Assembly: GCF_030867095.1 (NCBI RefSeq)
Contig: NC_081829.1
Span: forward strand, 92,899,261-92,963,260
Source of the DNA: Alligator mississippiensis
Taxonomy: Eukaryota > Chordata > Crocodylia > Alligatoridae
Length of the DNA: 64,000 nt
Direction: 5' to 3'
The notes beneath the pieces are model-generated. The model did not search any database. It saw only the letters and a list, made by a program, of their open reading frames with translations, and was not told where the DNA came from. The first letter of the stretch is position 1; each line of letters starts with the position of its first letter. Shown here in pieces: positions 35,279-46,420 of the stretch. The translations under genes were made by a program, and so were the position numbers.

Positions 35279-35331
35279 AGGCAGTTCTTGACTTACAACA
35301 TTTCGAGTTACAATGTTTCACACTTTTATAT
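35276..35331. mobile_element. Inverted partial Tigger-like end
   Basis: TACAGGCAGTTCTTGACTTA then CAACATTTCGAGTTACAATG and TTTCACACTTTTATA is the inverted counterpart of 35085-35140, with clear but imperfect identity. Only this end is present. A further TATA/CACA microsatellite follows to about 35420. Confidence 0.75.
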
Positions 35332-35420
35332 GTGTATGTATACACATATGGATGTATATACGTATATACATATACACACGCACACAATATGTGTATGTGT
35401 GCGTGTGTGTGTTATGTTTA
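35332..35420. repeat. TATG/CACA/GTGT microsatellite
   Basis: Alternating purine-pyrimidine repeat directly after the inverted Tigger-like end. Confidence 0.9.
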
Positions 35421-35904
35421 AACATTCTCTTGAATCCAAATATGATGAAATTGTGTTGGTGTGTGAAAACCAGGGGGTGAAAATGACTGGTCTGATGTCA
35501 GTGCCCAAGCTAAGTGAATTACAGAAAGCAAGAGCATAAATGAAGATGACAATAAAGTATATCAAAAACTCAGAGGCACATGTTGTCAATAAGCCAGGTA
35601 AGGAAAACGCTATTCTAAATACGAGGCAGTTTGGGAATTCATCCCTGTCCCGGTACAACATCCCTGCACAGAGGGACAACTTTGTGCCTTTCCTATTCAG
35701 AGGCTGCCCGCACACATGTTGGGACTCTCTTAATAGATCATTATAGTCTTCCAGGTCAACCAAGGCTCTTCTTTCCCTGACCCGTTCCTGACCTGCCTCA
35801 GTGGTACCTCCTACCTTTCTCAAGAGGATGGGGCAAGGTACCTAGGAAAGTTTTAGACCTACTGTATTTGGTGCCCACTTTGGGATGTAGTTAGCCAAGT
35901 AGAA
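35421..35904. other. Unique non-coding stretch
   Basis: A minus-strand frame of 165 codons (35326-35823) runs through here into the microsatellite. It has no family motif, and its C-terminal third is translated repeat. Confidence 0.4.
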
Positions 35905-35990
35905 GGCAGTGTTGATTTGCATCTTATAGACTAACTAAATTAGCAGTATATATAACCTTGGCTTTCAAGAGCAGTGGTCACTTAGCAAAT
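35905..35990 (-). repeat. SINE-like reptilian repeat fragment
   Basis: GCATCTTATAGACTAACTAA followed by GGCTTTCAAGAGCAGTG matches the same retroposon as at 2481-2720. Confidence 0.55.
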
Positions 35991-38029
35991 GAAACGATGC
36001 CCCCTGTGACTCAGCCTCACTGGCACAAGAGTAGATGTAAGACAACAGTGAACAGGGTCTAGGATTTTTGTCTATTAGCAGGGCTTGGTGAGGAGGTGCA
36101 TAACCTGCCAACCAGAACCACGCTTCCCATATATACCCCCACCTCTAAACTGGGACAAGCCAACACCCCAGATCCCATCAGTCACCAAGCCTTGGGCTGA
36201 GTCCCAAAACTAGTCTTATGTTGCCCCTGGAAGATTTTCACTGTGCTATTACACCTGCTAAGGAAAGGAAGAGTTAAATCAGGGTAATTTTTTTCCCCCT
36301 TGCCACTTCCTATCACTGCTTAAATTACCGTAGCTTTGTACATCTGGTTCAGTTCATTCCAAATGACTCAGGTTCTCATTTTTCCCCTCCCTTAGGGACA
36401 ACTTCCCTGAGTCTCGCTGAGGAGAATGACCCTCATGCCAGCAGGATTGAGCCCTAGGAAGTCCCAGCAGCCTCATCCTGAGTGAGAATACCCATCTGGG
36501 TTTTAAACTCATTGCATCAGAGAGCAGTAGGTCAGTGCATTAATCAGGAACTCTTAAATCCTCTGAGATACCTTGTTGGGAACTGTTACATGGTTCTGGC
36601 TAGTCTTAAACATAATTTAAAAGACTTCAGGGTTATTTTAAGGCTTTTTCCTTCCCTTCAGCCTCAGACCTATTTAAATGTTCCCTTCCATTTCCCATCA
36701 TCAACTGCTTGCAACAGACACACATTATTTTGCTCCTCTGGCCTACTTTGTCTCAGCTGAAATGTTGTCTATCTAAGTTTTGTCTAATTCCATTTTGCAT
36801 GTTTAATGTTATGTTGTAAAACACCCTCCCTCTCAAACAGTAATAAAACCCCCTTTTTCCACCCCCCTCCCCTCTTCAGATTTCTTTTATAACACATTCG
36901 GCATTTTCTGGGACATAATTAAAACATCAAACGGTTTTCCTGCTGCTTATGCTAAAATCTGAATACTTGAGTCAGCTGGTATTATTGAAAATTAAAATAT
37001 ACCATTCTTGAGTGTATTTAGGATGCCCTTAAATAACTATCAAAACTGGTTTTGTTCTGCTTTATATAAAAACTAGCACCATAATGTTAAAATACCTGCA
37101 TTAAATAATGTCTCTAATTGGCAGCAGGAGGATTCTTTATAAAAATATAAAATATGTATTTTTGTTCACTATTTTCCTAGGCTAATGTGGCTAATTTTCC
37201 CATACAACTTTGTCCCTAAGGAAAAATATAGAAGGAAAGACCATTACCAATACATGAAGTTCAGTGGTTCTCTCTCTTTAGATGTAATTGCTATCAAGGA
37301 GGCTGGCAGCAGGGTAATTTTAGTTCAAATGAGTACATAGCCTGAAAAAGGATAAATCAACCTTTGTAGGTCTGAAATTAGATCCCAGTGTGGGATTGTT
37401 CTAGCTAAATGTACATCAAGTTCATAAAATATGTTTGCCAGAATGAAAAGTCCATAAAATCCAAAAGAACGGCGCGGGAAGGAGAGAGAGCAGGGGGCTG
37501 GAAGTACAAGGGTTGTCTGCTTGGCTACAGCATTTTACCCAGGTTTCTCGTAATGGCTTCAAATTACTCTTTCTAGTCAGGCAGCAAAGGTCTGATCCTG
37601 TTCTCATCTTAAGGCAATGGGCCCATTAACTTGAATGGTGTAGAAGGAAGCCTGTGGTGCTAGTTTCTGCCCTCCTTACCTCAAGGAATAACTTAGGCAC
37701 AGACCCACAAAGGTATTTACGGTGCCTAATCCCTAGGTGCCTATCCTCTCACTGATTTCAAATAGGAGTTTGGCACCTAACTAAATTCAGTCCCAACTTC
37801 TGAAGCAATTCCAAAGGAATCAGTAGAAGCGCTTGAGGGGAAAGGGCATGTGATACAGCCTCTGGTTTGCGTGGAGGAAGACGACACACACAGGCAGCCA
37901 GGAAAACCAGAATTGTCTCCCAATTGATTATAAACCATCAAATGAAAATAATGGACACTCAGAAAAATTTTAACAATGTTTCTGTCTCTCCCAGAGATGC
38001 CAACTATTTGCTGAATGTACTGGAACATG
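35991..38029. other. Unique stretch with possible conserved elements
   Basis: No gene is recognised. 36880-37200 is rich in TAAT/ATTA words and lacks repeats, the look of a conserved non-coding element. 37600-37790 has GTGCCTAATCCCTAGGTGCC-type text that resembles an old dispersed repeat. Confidence 0.4.
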
Positions 38030-38290
38030 CTGAAATGTGACGTGCCCTTTTTTTTGTTAAGGACCCAGATTTCGGCCACTAAGAAATGACTCTGCCTGCA
38101 GTAATGGAAAGCTTTGAAGAAACTCGGAGGTTTTACTGGATTTCCTAGCGTCGACATGCCCAAATAAAACTGAAGAGTTCCCCGGCACTGCCGCTTCTTC
38201 AATATGGCGGGAGGAGATAAAAGTCCCAGAATGCAAAGCGCAATGACCTACTTGCTTCGGATATGCTGCAGCCCACACCCTGTGGAGTAC
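38030..38290. promoter_or_regulatory. Candidate CpG-enriched regulatory patch
   Basis: CpG is locally more frequent than around it (TTCGGCC, AGCGTCGAC, CCCGGC, GCCGC, GGCGGG, AGCGC). It holds a TGACGTG half-CRE at 38038-38044, AATATGGCGG (YY1-like) at 38201-38210 and CCCAGAATGCA (ZNF143-like core) at 38225-38235. These motifs are typical of housekeeping-type promoters. No adjoining gene was recognised, so a promoter call is only inference. Confidence 0.3.
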
Positions 38291-38784
38291 GCTTATTTAA
38301 GAACAGAAGAATGCTGCAGATTATCATGTTTAATAGCATTTTCAATACTTGTACTACAGTAGTTCCTGTATGTTCAACCAAGATCTTCCCACTACATCCT
38401 GTGGAAACGTTCAAATGAGGGTCCTGACCTAAATTGCTTGTAATCTAATTAAGATAATACATGACACAAATTCTGTGGGTTGTATTTGAATCACCTGTGT
38501 CCCCAAAAGTCATGTCAGCCTGCCAGTTGGCATATTTCTGTGGCCCTTATTGCTAAATGCTTGAGATCTTTGTCCCCTTTTCTTAGTCTCCCATCCAAAG
38601 TACTTGTGGAGAAGTTAGATCTGAGAAAAGTCATCTCTCTCAGGATTTAAGAGCTAAAAATGCAGGTTTATCACACGCACCCAGTCAATTCTGGGTTTCT
38701 CTTGGAGCTAGGCACTGCACCTATTTGCAACCATTTCTAAACCTGGCCTGTAGATGGGGAAGGCATCATAAACAGCTTTGGTGG

Positions 38785-38885
38785 GTGTTGGTTGTAGCCA
38801 TGATGGTCTAAGAACATTGGAAGACAAGGTCTTTTGGGGTAAATGTGATAGCTTTTATTACCACATTTGCCCAAAATACCATGTC
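38785..38885 (-). repeat. SINE-like reptilian repeat fragment
   Basis: GGTTGTAGCCATGATGGTCT AAGAACATTGGAAGACAAGG then GTGATAGCTTTTATTACC matches the head of the retroposon seen at 2481 and 35905, in the same orientation. Confidence 0.6.
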
Positions 38886-39849
38886 ATAAACAGAGCAGCA
38901 TTTTATGATTTAATCCCATGGTTCAATCCCATAAAGCCAGAAGATATAATTTAATAAAGTGTTTCCACTCTGGTCTGGAAAGGGATGGATTGAAAAGTGT
39001 GCTTGAGGTCTTCCCTTCATTAGGGTCCACGGGATGACTGTTCAGTGGATGACTGCAGTTGATGTCTATGGATTATGTGGACTTTCTATAGACTTTGGAT
39101 CAGACCCTCAAATTCTCCAGGCTTCACTTGTTTCCTGCTCTCCTGGCTTTACCCTCATGTCGTGTATGGACAACCAGAAGATAAAAAGCTGTTTTGTGAT
39201 ACAGCTGGTGGAGCACGTCTGTTACCTTGCCCTCGGCTCTTGTCACTTTGCAAAGTCTTACCGGAGCAATGGTTAAAACAATAATAAAAAAAGAATCACA
39301 AAAGATTGCTGAACACATTTCTTAAGCCAAAGACTTCTGTCTCGCTACAATATGCTGAAGTAAAACATATCCAAGAGTAATCCCCGGAGTCTAAAATTGT
39401 TCTCTTATCACACCGGGTTCAAAGACAATATGAGTTGTGTAGCACAGCTGAAAGTATCTGCATAAAGCAATGCCTTTATGATGTTGTTTTGTTTCTGGCT
39501 TGCTTTACCTGGGCTATCTGAAGACATTGTTTGAGGCTAAGAAAAAAAAATATGAATAACGTTAGGCCCCAAGATCAAAAATCAGTCTTATTTCCATCGT
39601 TGTTAGTAGCCAATATCCCATGTGAATCTGTTCATTTTTAAAGCCGCACTGATATGCTGGGTGTATTAGGTAAGATTTCTTTTTTATTTTATTTTTCTAA
39701 GAGTTTGTTCTTGATTTTTGAACACGCTGAAAGCTTTTTGATGTCACAAAACCAATCATAAGAGGGAGAACACAAATTTAAATGCGAGATAAAAGGGGCT
39801 TTGCATACATGCATAACAAGAAATCCATTGAACAAAACAAATTACTTAC
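38886..39849. other. Unique non-coding stretch
   Basis: No gene is recognised. An old dispersed-repeat word (GACTTTGGATCAGACCCTCA) occurs near 39090. Confidence 0.45.
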
Positions 39850-39942
39850 CACCTCCACCATGGCTCTCTGCCTTGAAGGGATGGGATGGCTCACAGGAAG
39901 AAGGTGATGGGGTAATGTCATGGAATACCATGATCAGAAATG
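39850..39942 (-). other. Candidate minus-strand exon
   Basis: A long pyrimidine run ending CCTTTTGCAG (acceptor at 39944-39943) precedes 93 bases that end in GGAGGTG and GTAAGTAA (donor from 39849). The reading frame open across it is not the one that the upstream candidate (40022-40119) would supply; joined, translation would stop after two codons. It is therefore more consistent with a non-coding transcript or a chance match. Confidence 0.3.
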
Positions 39943-40021
39943 CTGCAAAAGGAAAAAAAAAAGTAAAATATATAAAAAGTGAACTACAAAGCAGGAGGAG
40001 AAGAGGAAGAAAAGGACTTAC

Positions 40022-40119
40022 CGTTCCCTTTGGATTGCTAGTGACTTTCAGTATTCCCCCAAAAGTTTCCACTTCAAACTCTCCACAAGGCCACAGTGGT
40101 CTCCTCCCATGCGCCAATT
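40022..40119 (-). other. Candidate minus-strand exon
   Basis: A pyrimidine-rich tract ending GGTTCGCAG (acceptor at 40121-40120) precedes 98 bases that end GGGAACG and GTAAGTCC (donor from 40021). One frame is open throughout and reads, in part, CGEFEVETFGGILKVTSNPK. I considered a CUB or cadherin fragment, but too few positions fit. It is the best of the minus-strand candidates for coding potential. Confidence 0.3.
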
Positions 40120-40780
40120 CTGCGAACCATCAAGGAAAGGCAGAGGGCAGCAAGGGGGGTGGTGGGGACATTTGTTTAGCCGCTGAATACTTTTCATTCA
40201 AATAACTTTGTTCCCATTTGGGTATGCTTTCTTTGGAATTCACTGCAATGGTAATGAGGTGTGAATTTTCTTGGTTTGGAGAGCAAATGTGATCTCTTGT
40301 ATTTGAGTTTATTTTTTCTCTCTCCATGTTACCTCTCTGTCTGTCTCTCTCTCTCTTTCATTTAACATTTAAGGATCACGAATTATGTTTTTTAAGGATG
40401 GGGAGAGGCTAAGGACATGTAGGGTTACAAATTTCCTTTAGACCCATAAAGACAAATTTTTAAAACAACATTTTGGAACTCACTTAAGACTGCTTAGAAA
40501 TGAGCATTATTCCCTGGTAAAAGACCTGTTCTCTTGGCTAGGCAAGAAACTAGTGAATATTATTAGGGATTATTTTCTGAACCATCCAAGATAGAAACTT
40601 AATTCTGTACACCATGACAAAGCTGAGAATATTACTTTCCTAAAGACAAATTAGTGGTATTTTCTATCTTTGGCAGTTGTTTTCTATTAGAACTCATGAT
40701 GCGCATAGTCAGATAATACACTTTTTCTGAAGTTTGTCTAAAGATGTTGTTTGTCCTTCATGCGCAAAGATGACTGCATC
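40120..40780. other. Unique non-coding stretch
   Basis: No gene is recognised. A CT-rich run lies near 40317-40360. Confidence 0.5.
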
Positions 40781-40781
40781 C

Positions 40782-40912
40782 AGCGGGGGCAGGGGAGGGA
40801 AGAAGAGAGAAAAGAAGTGGGAAAGAAAAAGGGAAGGAGAAAAGAGAAAAGCAAAAAGAAAGAAAAGGAGAAAAAAAGGGAAAGGGAAGAGAAAGGAGAG
40901 GGGTGGAGGCTA
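40782..40912 (+). repeat. Homopurine tract
   Basis: About 130 bases of almost only A and G on the plus strand (GGGAAGAAGAGAGAAAAGAA and similar), with only three or four pyrimidines. Such tracts can adopt triple-helix (H-DNA) structure. The complementary pyrimidine strand gives a meaningless serine/proline/phenylalanine-rich frame. Confidence 0.9.
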
Positions 40913-42268
40913 GGTCACGTGAGTATGTAGGTGATTTATAAGTCCAATCTTTGCTTTGAACAATCTGCTGCAGCAGGGGCAGGACTGCGATGAGGACTTC
41001 AAGAAGGGAGGTTTTCATTTTCCTGGCCACGCTTTTCTTCATTATTTCTGCTGTGCAGCACTGTTCAAAGGTCAATGCTCTGTTCTCGATTTGGGAGCTC
41101 CAGGATCGATGGTCCTAAAGAGCCCAGCAGAACAACCTCCGGGACAGATGGTCCTAAAGAGCCCAGCAGAACAACCCACCAATTCTTGAAATACGTATCA
41201 TTATAAAGGTACATTATAAACATGGTTATTTCCATATGGAAAGGGCAAGAAGTTAAATGGTTCTGATGTACCTTTTTAATTACATAACAATGTCCATCCT
41301 AGGGGTTGTATAATTTTACCGATGAAAACCTAACCCCCAACCTAAGTAGCTATACTAGTACAAAACTGTACATAGACTATGCCTTACACATCTGCTGTGT
41401 CCTATACTGCCACAACTGCATCCTGACCTCCTGTCTATCTCTGGTCTTTCACTGAGTACCCTGTCCCCATTTTATCTTGAGGCCATCTTAATTTGCTTGT
41501 GGAATCTCCCATTTCCCTTGATTAGAAAGCATCAAAGATAAATACAGAAAGACTTAACTCTTCATCCAATTTAGATTTTGGTCCCTTATGAAGCCAGACA
41601 ATGAATACAGGGCTTGATCCAAAATCCACTAATGTCGATGGAAATCCTTCAGTTGACTCAGATGGATCTTCCACAACCTTTGGATCAGGGACAGTCTGAC
41701 AAGATTAACTGTTTATCTGTTCTTATTGCCATCCTTATGCTATTGCCTCTGTGTTTTGCAATAATGACTTATCAAGAGAGTTATGCTAGGCTCATTACAT
41801 AAAGAATGTATCATTTTGAAGTGTGCTGAAAACCCCCTCAATCTGAAATTAATGTTTGTTCAGAGGTTGCCACTATGTTTTAAGGAACATTTGGTTTAAA
41901 TCCTATTCAGCAAGGGGCTATGTATCCGTATTACAAGCATCACTCATTGGCTGAGCACAGAGCATACAGCATGGGTTGTAAAGTGCAATGACTGGTTTGA
42001 ATAGAATAGAATAGATGTGCTCAACAATCCTACCATTGCTTGGAGGAACGGCTTTCTTGTGCCAGTGGCACTCAACCTTGAAGAGCTGGAGAGCCATTTT
42101 CCTCAGTGAGTGGAGCTGCAGAGAGCCATAAAATAATCACATGAGAATTTGACAAAGCAAAGTCAGGACCTTATGCTGCAATTCATTTCCTTTGATATAC
42201 TCTCTCCTCTTTCACACTTCCCACACAACTTCTGGATGCTGAGAGGGAGATGAGTCCATCACCGACTC
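40913..42268. other. Unique non-coding stretch
   Basis: No gene is recognised. It includes a 39-bp tandem duplication at 41108-41178 and an old dispersed-repeat word near 41600-41695. Confidence 0.45.
41108..41178 (+). repeat. 39-bp tandem duplication
   Basis: GATGGTCCTAAAGAGCCCAG followed by CAGAACAACC starts at 41108 and again at 41147. The 30-base core is identical in both copies. The period is 13 codons, so the frame crossing it stays open. Confidence 0.85.
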
Positions 42269-42802
42269 CAGGGGTGGGCAAAATAAGGCCCGTGGGCCTG
42301 CCAGAGGATTTTATCCCGTCTGTGGTGGATCCTTCAGCCTCTCCTGGGCCAGGGACAGGGGGACAGCCTGGACCTTGGTGCATACGACCGGTCCCACCAC
42401 TTCTGGGCACACAGCTGCCAGGCCCAGCTTCCTGGCAGAGGTGGCAGCTGCTCCTGGCTGCCACTGCCAGTGTCACCACCACCGCCAGACCCAGTCCTGC
42501 TGCCCACTGCCAGGGGCACCAGCTGGGGTCTCCCCATAAACCAGCCCAGGACCCCGTTTAGCCCAGGGCGGGCAGGGCACGTTTAGCTGGGTGAACGGGG
42601 TGGAGCTGTGAACAGAAGGCAAATGCCATTTGGGAGTAGGATGGATGGGTGGGTGGCCAGGGCCAGGATGGTGGGGCTGGGGCCTGAGACAGACCCATGA
42701 TCCACTCCCTGCATCATATCCCCATGGGGTGCTGACCTGGCCTGCAACAGCTCACCAAAACTCCCTAAGCGGCCCTCCCGCCCAAATAACTGCCTGCCTC
42801 TG
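42269..42802. mobile_element. hAT-like non-autonomous element (534 bp)
   Basis: The left end CAGGGGTGGGCAAAATAAGG and the right end CAAATAACTGCCTGCCTCTG are diverged inverted repeats of the CAGGGGTGGGCAA family. The interior is GC-rich and similar in layout to 14502-15210. No clean target duplication remains. Reading frames inside are shadows. Confidence 0.75.
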
Positions 42803-44219
42803 ATCTGTTGAGAAAGGGAATGATGTCTCTTCTCTCTCTTTTGTATAATTTTTTTTCTCTTGTCCTTCCCTGCTCCTTTCAAACAAGAGGGAGGCTTCAA
42901 TTTGTTTCAGTCCGTGACAATAGGCCAGCAACAGCAATAGCTCTTGTTATTAGGACTTGGTTTGCTCTGCTGAGACTGAGCCAAAGAACACAGACCCAGA
43001 GACTCCCCCAGAGTCGTGCCAGTGCTTGGGAGGCAGAGTTGAGTATCCGTAGTCTTTTAATTGACTTTTGATATTGAGGGCTGGCTTGGGGCTGGCCTGC
43101 ATTGGATATAAAAGTGTTGAGGGAGGGAATAAAGTCCCTTCTATCCCCTTATATGCCCAACACAAGGGCCATTTGCAATCCAGTTAATATTTGGGTGTTG
43201 TCTAAGGTTCAACCACCTTCGCTTGTATGCAGCTGTAACTCTTCATTTTGAGTGAACCGAAAGCTGTGGGGCCAACTCTGAAGCGCTGCAAGGGAATCGC
43301 TGATTTATACCCTTCACAATCGCCGGGAGATGCTGGGAGCCGTCGCCCAACGAGGACTCGCTCTGTTTGGGTTCTTGTCTAACCAGGGCTCATTGATTTT
43401 TAAGCGCATAAATTCAGAAACTCTAGAGGCCTAGCCAAAGACAATATAGCAGGCAGCTCAGCACAAGGGACCCCGAGGGAGGTGATGTGGTTGTAAACAC
43501 TTGAAAATGTTTAAACACAGTGAATGTTCCAGTTATATTTGGTAGGTCTGACAGGACAAACAGCCCTAAAAATCTGAGCCACTCTGGATAAAATGGAAGG
43601 AAAAATGCATGCCAAAGATAACAGAAGAACCGAGGCCTTTTTCACATCTCCTCTGCCAGATTGCTGAGTTATCAGAGCCTCTGTATTCCTGGCGGGGTTA
43701 TTGCCTTCAGGTCACTCTAACCCAAGAGACATGGCCTGGTTTTCTTGCATTATAAGATCATCTGGTAGGTGGCCTCCCACCGTAATGTGGGGTAAGTAGC
43801 CTTTTGATTGAAAGCCTGCTGGGAGGTAAGACAGTGGCCAGTTTTAAATCCATAAGTTTTCAGGTAGAAAGGAGAATACATTGGGGAGATACCCAAGACA
43901 TCAGGGATCCAGATTGTTGCTAAAGGGGAAACCACTGTGGGTATCTTAGAGGAGGTCCCCAGGAGTCCCAGTGACTGAGGCAGGCTCTTGTAAGCCCTGA
44001 TCTGAAGCGCGCTGGGATTAATAGGAGTCTCACTGATTTCATTGGGCTTCAAGCCTGGGCTTTTACACTGGAGAAGGGGATGGCAACGTCCCACATTGCC
44101 TCTGGAAGAGGTACCATTCAAGAGGCAACGTTCATAACATGCCCAGAAGAGTTCCCAGTTGCAAAGGAACTGGAAGCTGCTCTAAGCAGGAAGCTGAAAC
44201 TTGCTCCATTAGCTGAGAC
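42803..44219. other. Unique non-coding stretch
   Basis: No gene is recognised. A 123-codon minus-strand frame (43750-44121) has no family motif. Confidence 0.45.
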
Positions 44220-44361
44220 CAGTGGTCCTCAACCTTTTTTTAGCCCTCCATAACTCTTCTGAATGTCACATCACCACCACTGAGAATCACTGAGCTACAG
44301 TCTCAATTCAGAAAAGATACCAAGCAGAGCCTTGAGGCTAAAAAAGATTTAAGGACCACTG
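44220..44361. mobile_element. hAT-like MITE, CAGTGGTTCTCAACC family
   Basis: The left end CAGTGGTCCTCAACC and the right end TTAAGGACCACTG are inverted repeats (about 10 paired positions). It is 142 bp and non-coding. The flanks do not show a clear duplication. Confidence 0.65.
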
Positions 44362-44980
44362 ATTTCACAGGTGTCCCTTAACGGCAGCAGGAGCAGGACC
44401 TCGTCCTGCCATATCCTGCTCTTTTCACTGTCTGCCCCCTCCTTGCCCTTGGTCTGCTGCTCCTGCGGGGTCTGACCCACCAACGATAGTCCTTGCAGGC
44501 CCTTCTGCTGACTCTAGGAGCCTGGAAGGGTGGAAGGGATGAACCAAGCTGCAAAGCACAGCTCCGGCTCCACATCCAGGTGCCTGCCTGTGTGCCCTCC
44601 TGTCTGCAATGGACTGTATTGCTGGGAGCGGGGGAACAGCCACCCCTGGGACTGAAGGCCTCTGAGAAGCAGCTACAGATATTGCTGAATAGCTGGGGAA
44701 GGTTTAGGGTGCCCTCCTCATACAGGGGCTTGGAAGTGTGACACCCTTAAAAGCATCTCACAGAGCCCCTATTGAGAATCATTGGCATAGATGGACTTTA
44801 GCCGAAGCTATTCCACCCACGACTTCTCTGTCATAGGCGGCTAAAGAGATCATGGTCACAGCACTCAGTGGTCCAACAGTTCCCCCCAGTGGGACAGCCC
44901 CATTTTAATGAACTGGGAATTAATTAACATGAATCTCGGTTAAGCTTGACCCCCTCTCTCTTTTTCAGATACGTACGCAT
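44362..44980. other. GC-rich unique stretch
   Basis: No gene is recognised; overlapping frames on both strands are short. Confidence 0.45.
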
Positions 44981-44984
44981 TTAA

Positions 44985-45150
44985 CCTCCCCAAACACCCT
45001 TTAGGTCAGAAAGCAGTATCAGCTCCATGTTTCCATTCTGAAACTAAGGCACAGATAGATGAAGTGACCTGACAAAAGTCATACAGGAGGTCTGTGGGAC
45101 CTTGGATTTTCTGAGGACCAGGCCAACACCACAATCACTCTAGAAGATAC
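44985..45150 (-). repeat. MIR-type SINE fossil (minus)
   Basis: GAAACTAAGGCACAGATAGA TGAAGTGACCTGAC then AAAGTCATACAGGAGG is the reverse complement of the MIR core. Confidence 0.75.
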
Positions 45151-45935
45151 TGGAATGATGTAAAATAAATATCAGAATATGTTTATGAAGGCAATTTTTT
45201 TTGTATGTACATGGGACTGCGGGTTTTTTGTTTGTTTGTTTGTGTTTTTTTTAAAGAAAATAGCAAATGAAATGGAGGAAAGATGCACAAGGATGCTTGC
45301 ACAAGTAAAACTTTTAAGAGGGAAATTTATAAGCTCTTACCCTAAAAATCCATTCAGATGTGACTAGTTAGGAATTGCTTCATTAACACGTGCAAAACCA
45401 CAAAATGCAACAATCAACAGCAGCCTGCCAGCTTTAGAGGAGCATTACCAAGTAAGGCATGGGGGGCGGGGGACTATATAGCATGTTAAAAACATTCAAG
45501 ATCCTGATAAATATTACTGAACACACTATATAGGGAAAGCTTAGAGAGATTAGAAACAGGTCAAAAACCAATAAATATCTAACTAGAGTTGATGAGAAAA
45601 TGAGGTCACATTTTGTGGAAAATGTCCCTTTTCTTCGTTGCAATTTTAAATTTAAAAGTTTAAATTTTTTTTTTGCCAGCTTTAAAAATGAGATTGAAAC
45701 TAGAGAAATACATCCAAAGCCATCTGAAGCAGAGATGCTTCATGAGAGGAAGGACATAGTTGTGCTGAAATAGTCTGACGAACGGTACGGGGCAGTAAGT
45801 CGTTAAAAATGAGTTTGCAATCAGCAAGAATGGCATACATAAGAGGCCTGGAGCAAAGGCGAGTAAAATCACAAGGAAGAACTACTTTGGCCCAGGCAGG
45901 AAAGTAATAGACTTTTTTACCCAGATCTGATACTT
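45151..45935. other. AT-rich stretch
   Basis: No gene is recognised. It may include unrecognised LINE debris. Confidence 0.4.
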
Positions 45936-46070
45936 GTCCGTATTTGGTATACCGCATTCAACTCTGGGCAGAACATCACCAGAAACAACTGAGAGGGAGG
46001 TCAGAGAAGAGCAATAAACATGTGTGGGGATCCAAAGAAATTGTTGGCAAAAAGCTAAAAAGGAGCAGGC
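45936..46070 (+). pseudogene. LINE (CR1/L3-like) ORF2 fossil, part 1
   Basis: The text TACCGCATTCAACTCTGGGC then GAGAGGGAGGTCAGAGAAGA GCAATAAACATG corresponds, with frameshifts, to the LEYxVQFWxP and VQRRATKM region downstream of the reverse transcriptase in CR1-like LINEs. Broken. Confidence 0.45.
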
Positions 46071-46229
46071 AGTAGTTCAAAGAAAGCTCTGGCCATCCCT
46101 ACGTCCCAGGGTATCTGTAACAGCCGGGGACATGCTGCATTGGTGGGGTCCATCCTGCTGAGGGATAGAATTGAGGCAGGATTCCTTTCCCTGCCTTCCC
46201 ATGTTGTCTCCCTCCCCAAATCCCATTAG

Positions 46230-46420
46230 CACGAGTCCTGTGATGATGATTTTCATCCATAATGATCACTCAGAGATCTTTCTCTAAGGTTAGAAGGGAC
46301 CATTCGATCATTTAGTCTGACCCCCTGCATTGCACAGGCCATGGGATTTCTTCCAAGGAAGGCAGGGCCTACTTACCTTCACTTTGACTGAATAGATGGG
46401 ATTTGAACCTGGAGCTGCTT
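46230..46420 (-). repeat. CR1 LINE 3' end
   Basis: The plus strand reads GGTTAGAAGGGACCATTCGA TCATTTAGTCTGACCCCCTG then CATTGCACAGGCC, the reverse complement of a CR1 tail. It lies between two parts of an older plus-oriented LINE. Confidence 0.75.

Noticed and set aside
35326..35823. 165-codon minus-strand frame, the longest in the window
   Set aside because: Its C-terminal third is translated microsatellite, and the rest matches no family I know.
37777..38202. 141-codon minus-strand frame
   Set aside because: No known motif, no start context or splice support, and codon use looks random. It overlaps the CpG-enriched patch only by chance.
40022..40119. CUB or cadherin domain in the minus-strand exon-like segment
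   Set aside because: Only a CG and a GG fit. The spacing and conserved tyrosine or proline positions of those domains are missing.
40758..41075. Minus-strand frame rich in serine, proline and phenylalanine
   Set aside because: It is the translation of the homopyrimidine strand.
46380..46400. tRNA-like GGGATTTGAACC word
   Set aside because: It looks like a T-arm, but no cloverleaf can be drawn around it, and it lies next to a CR1 tail.
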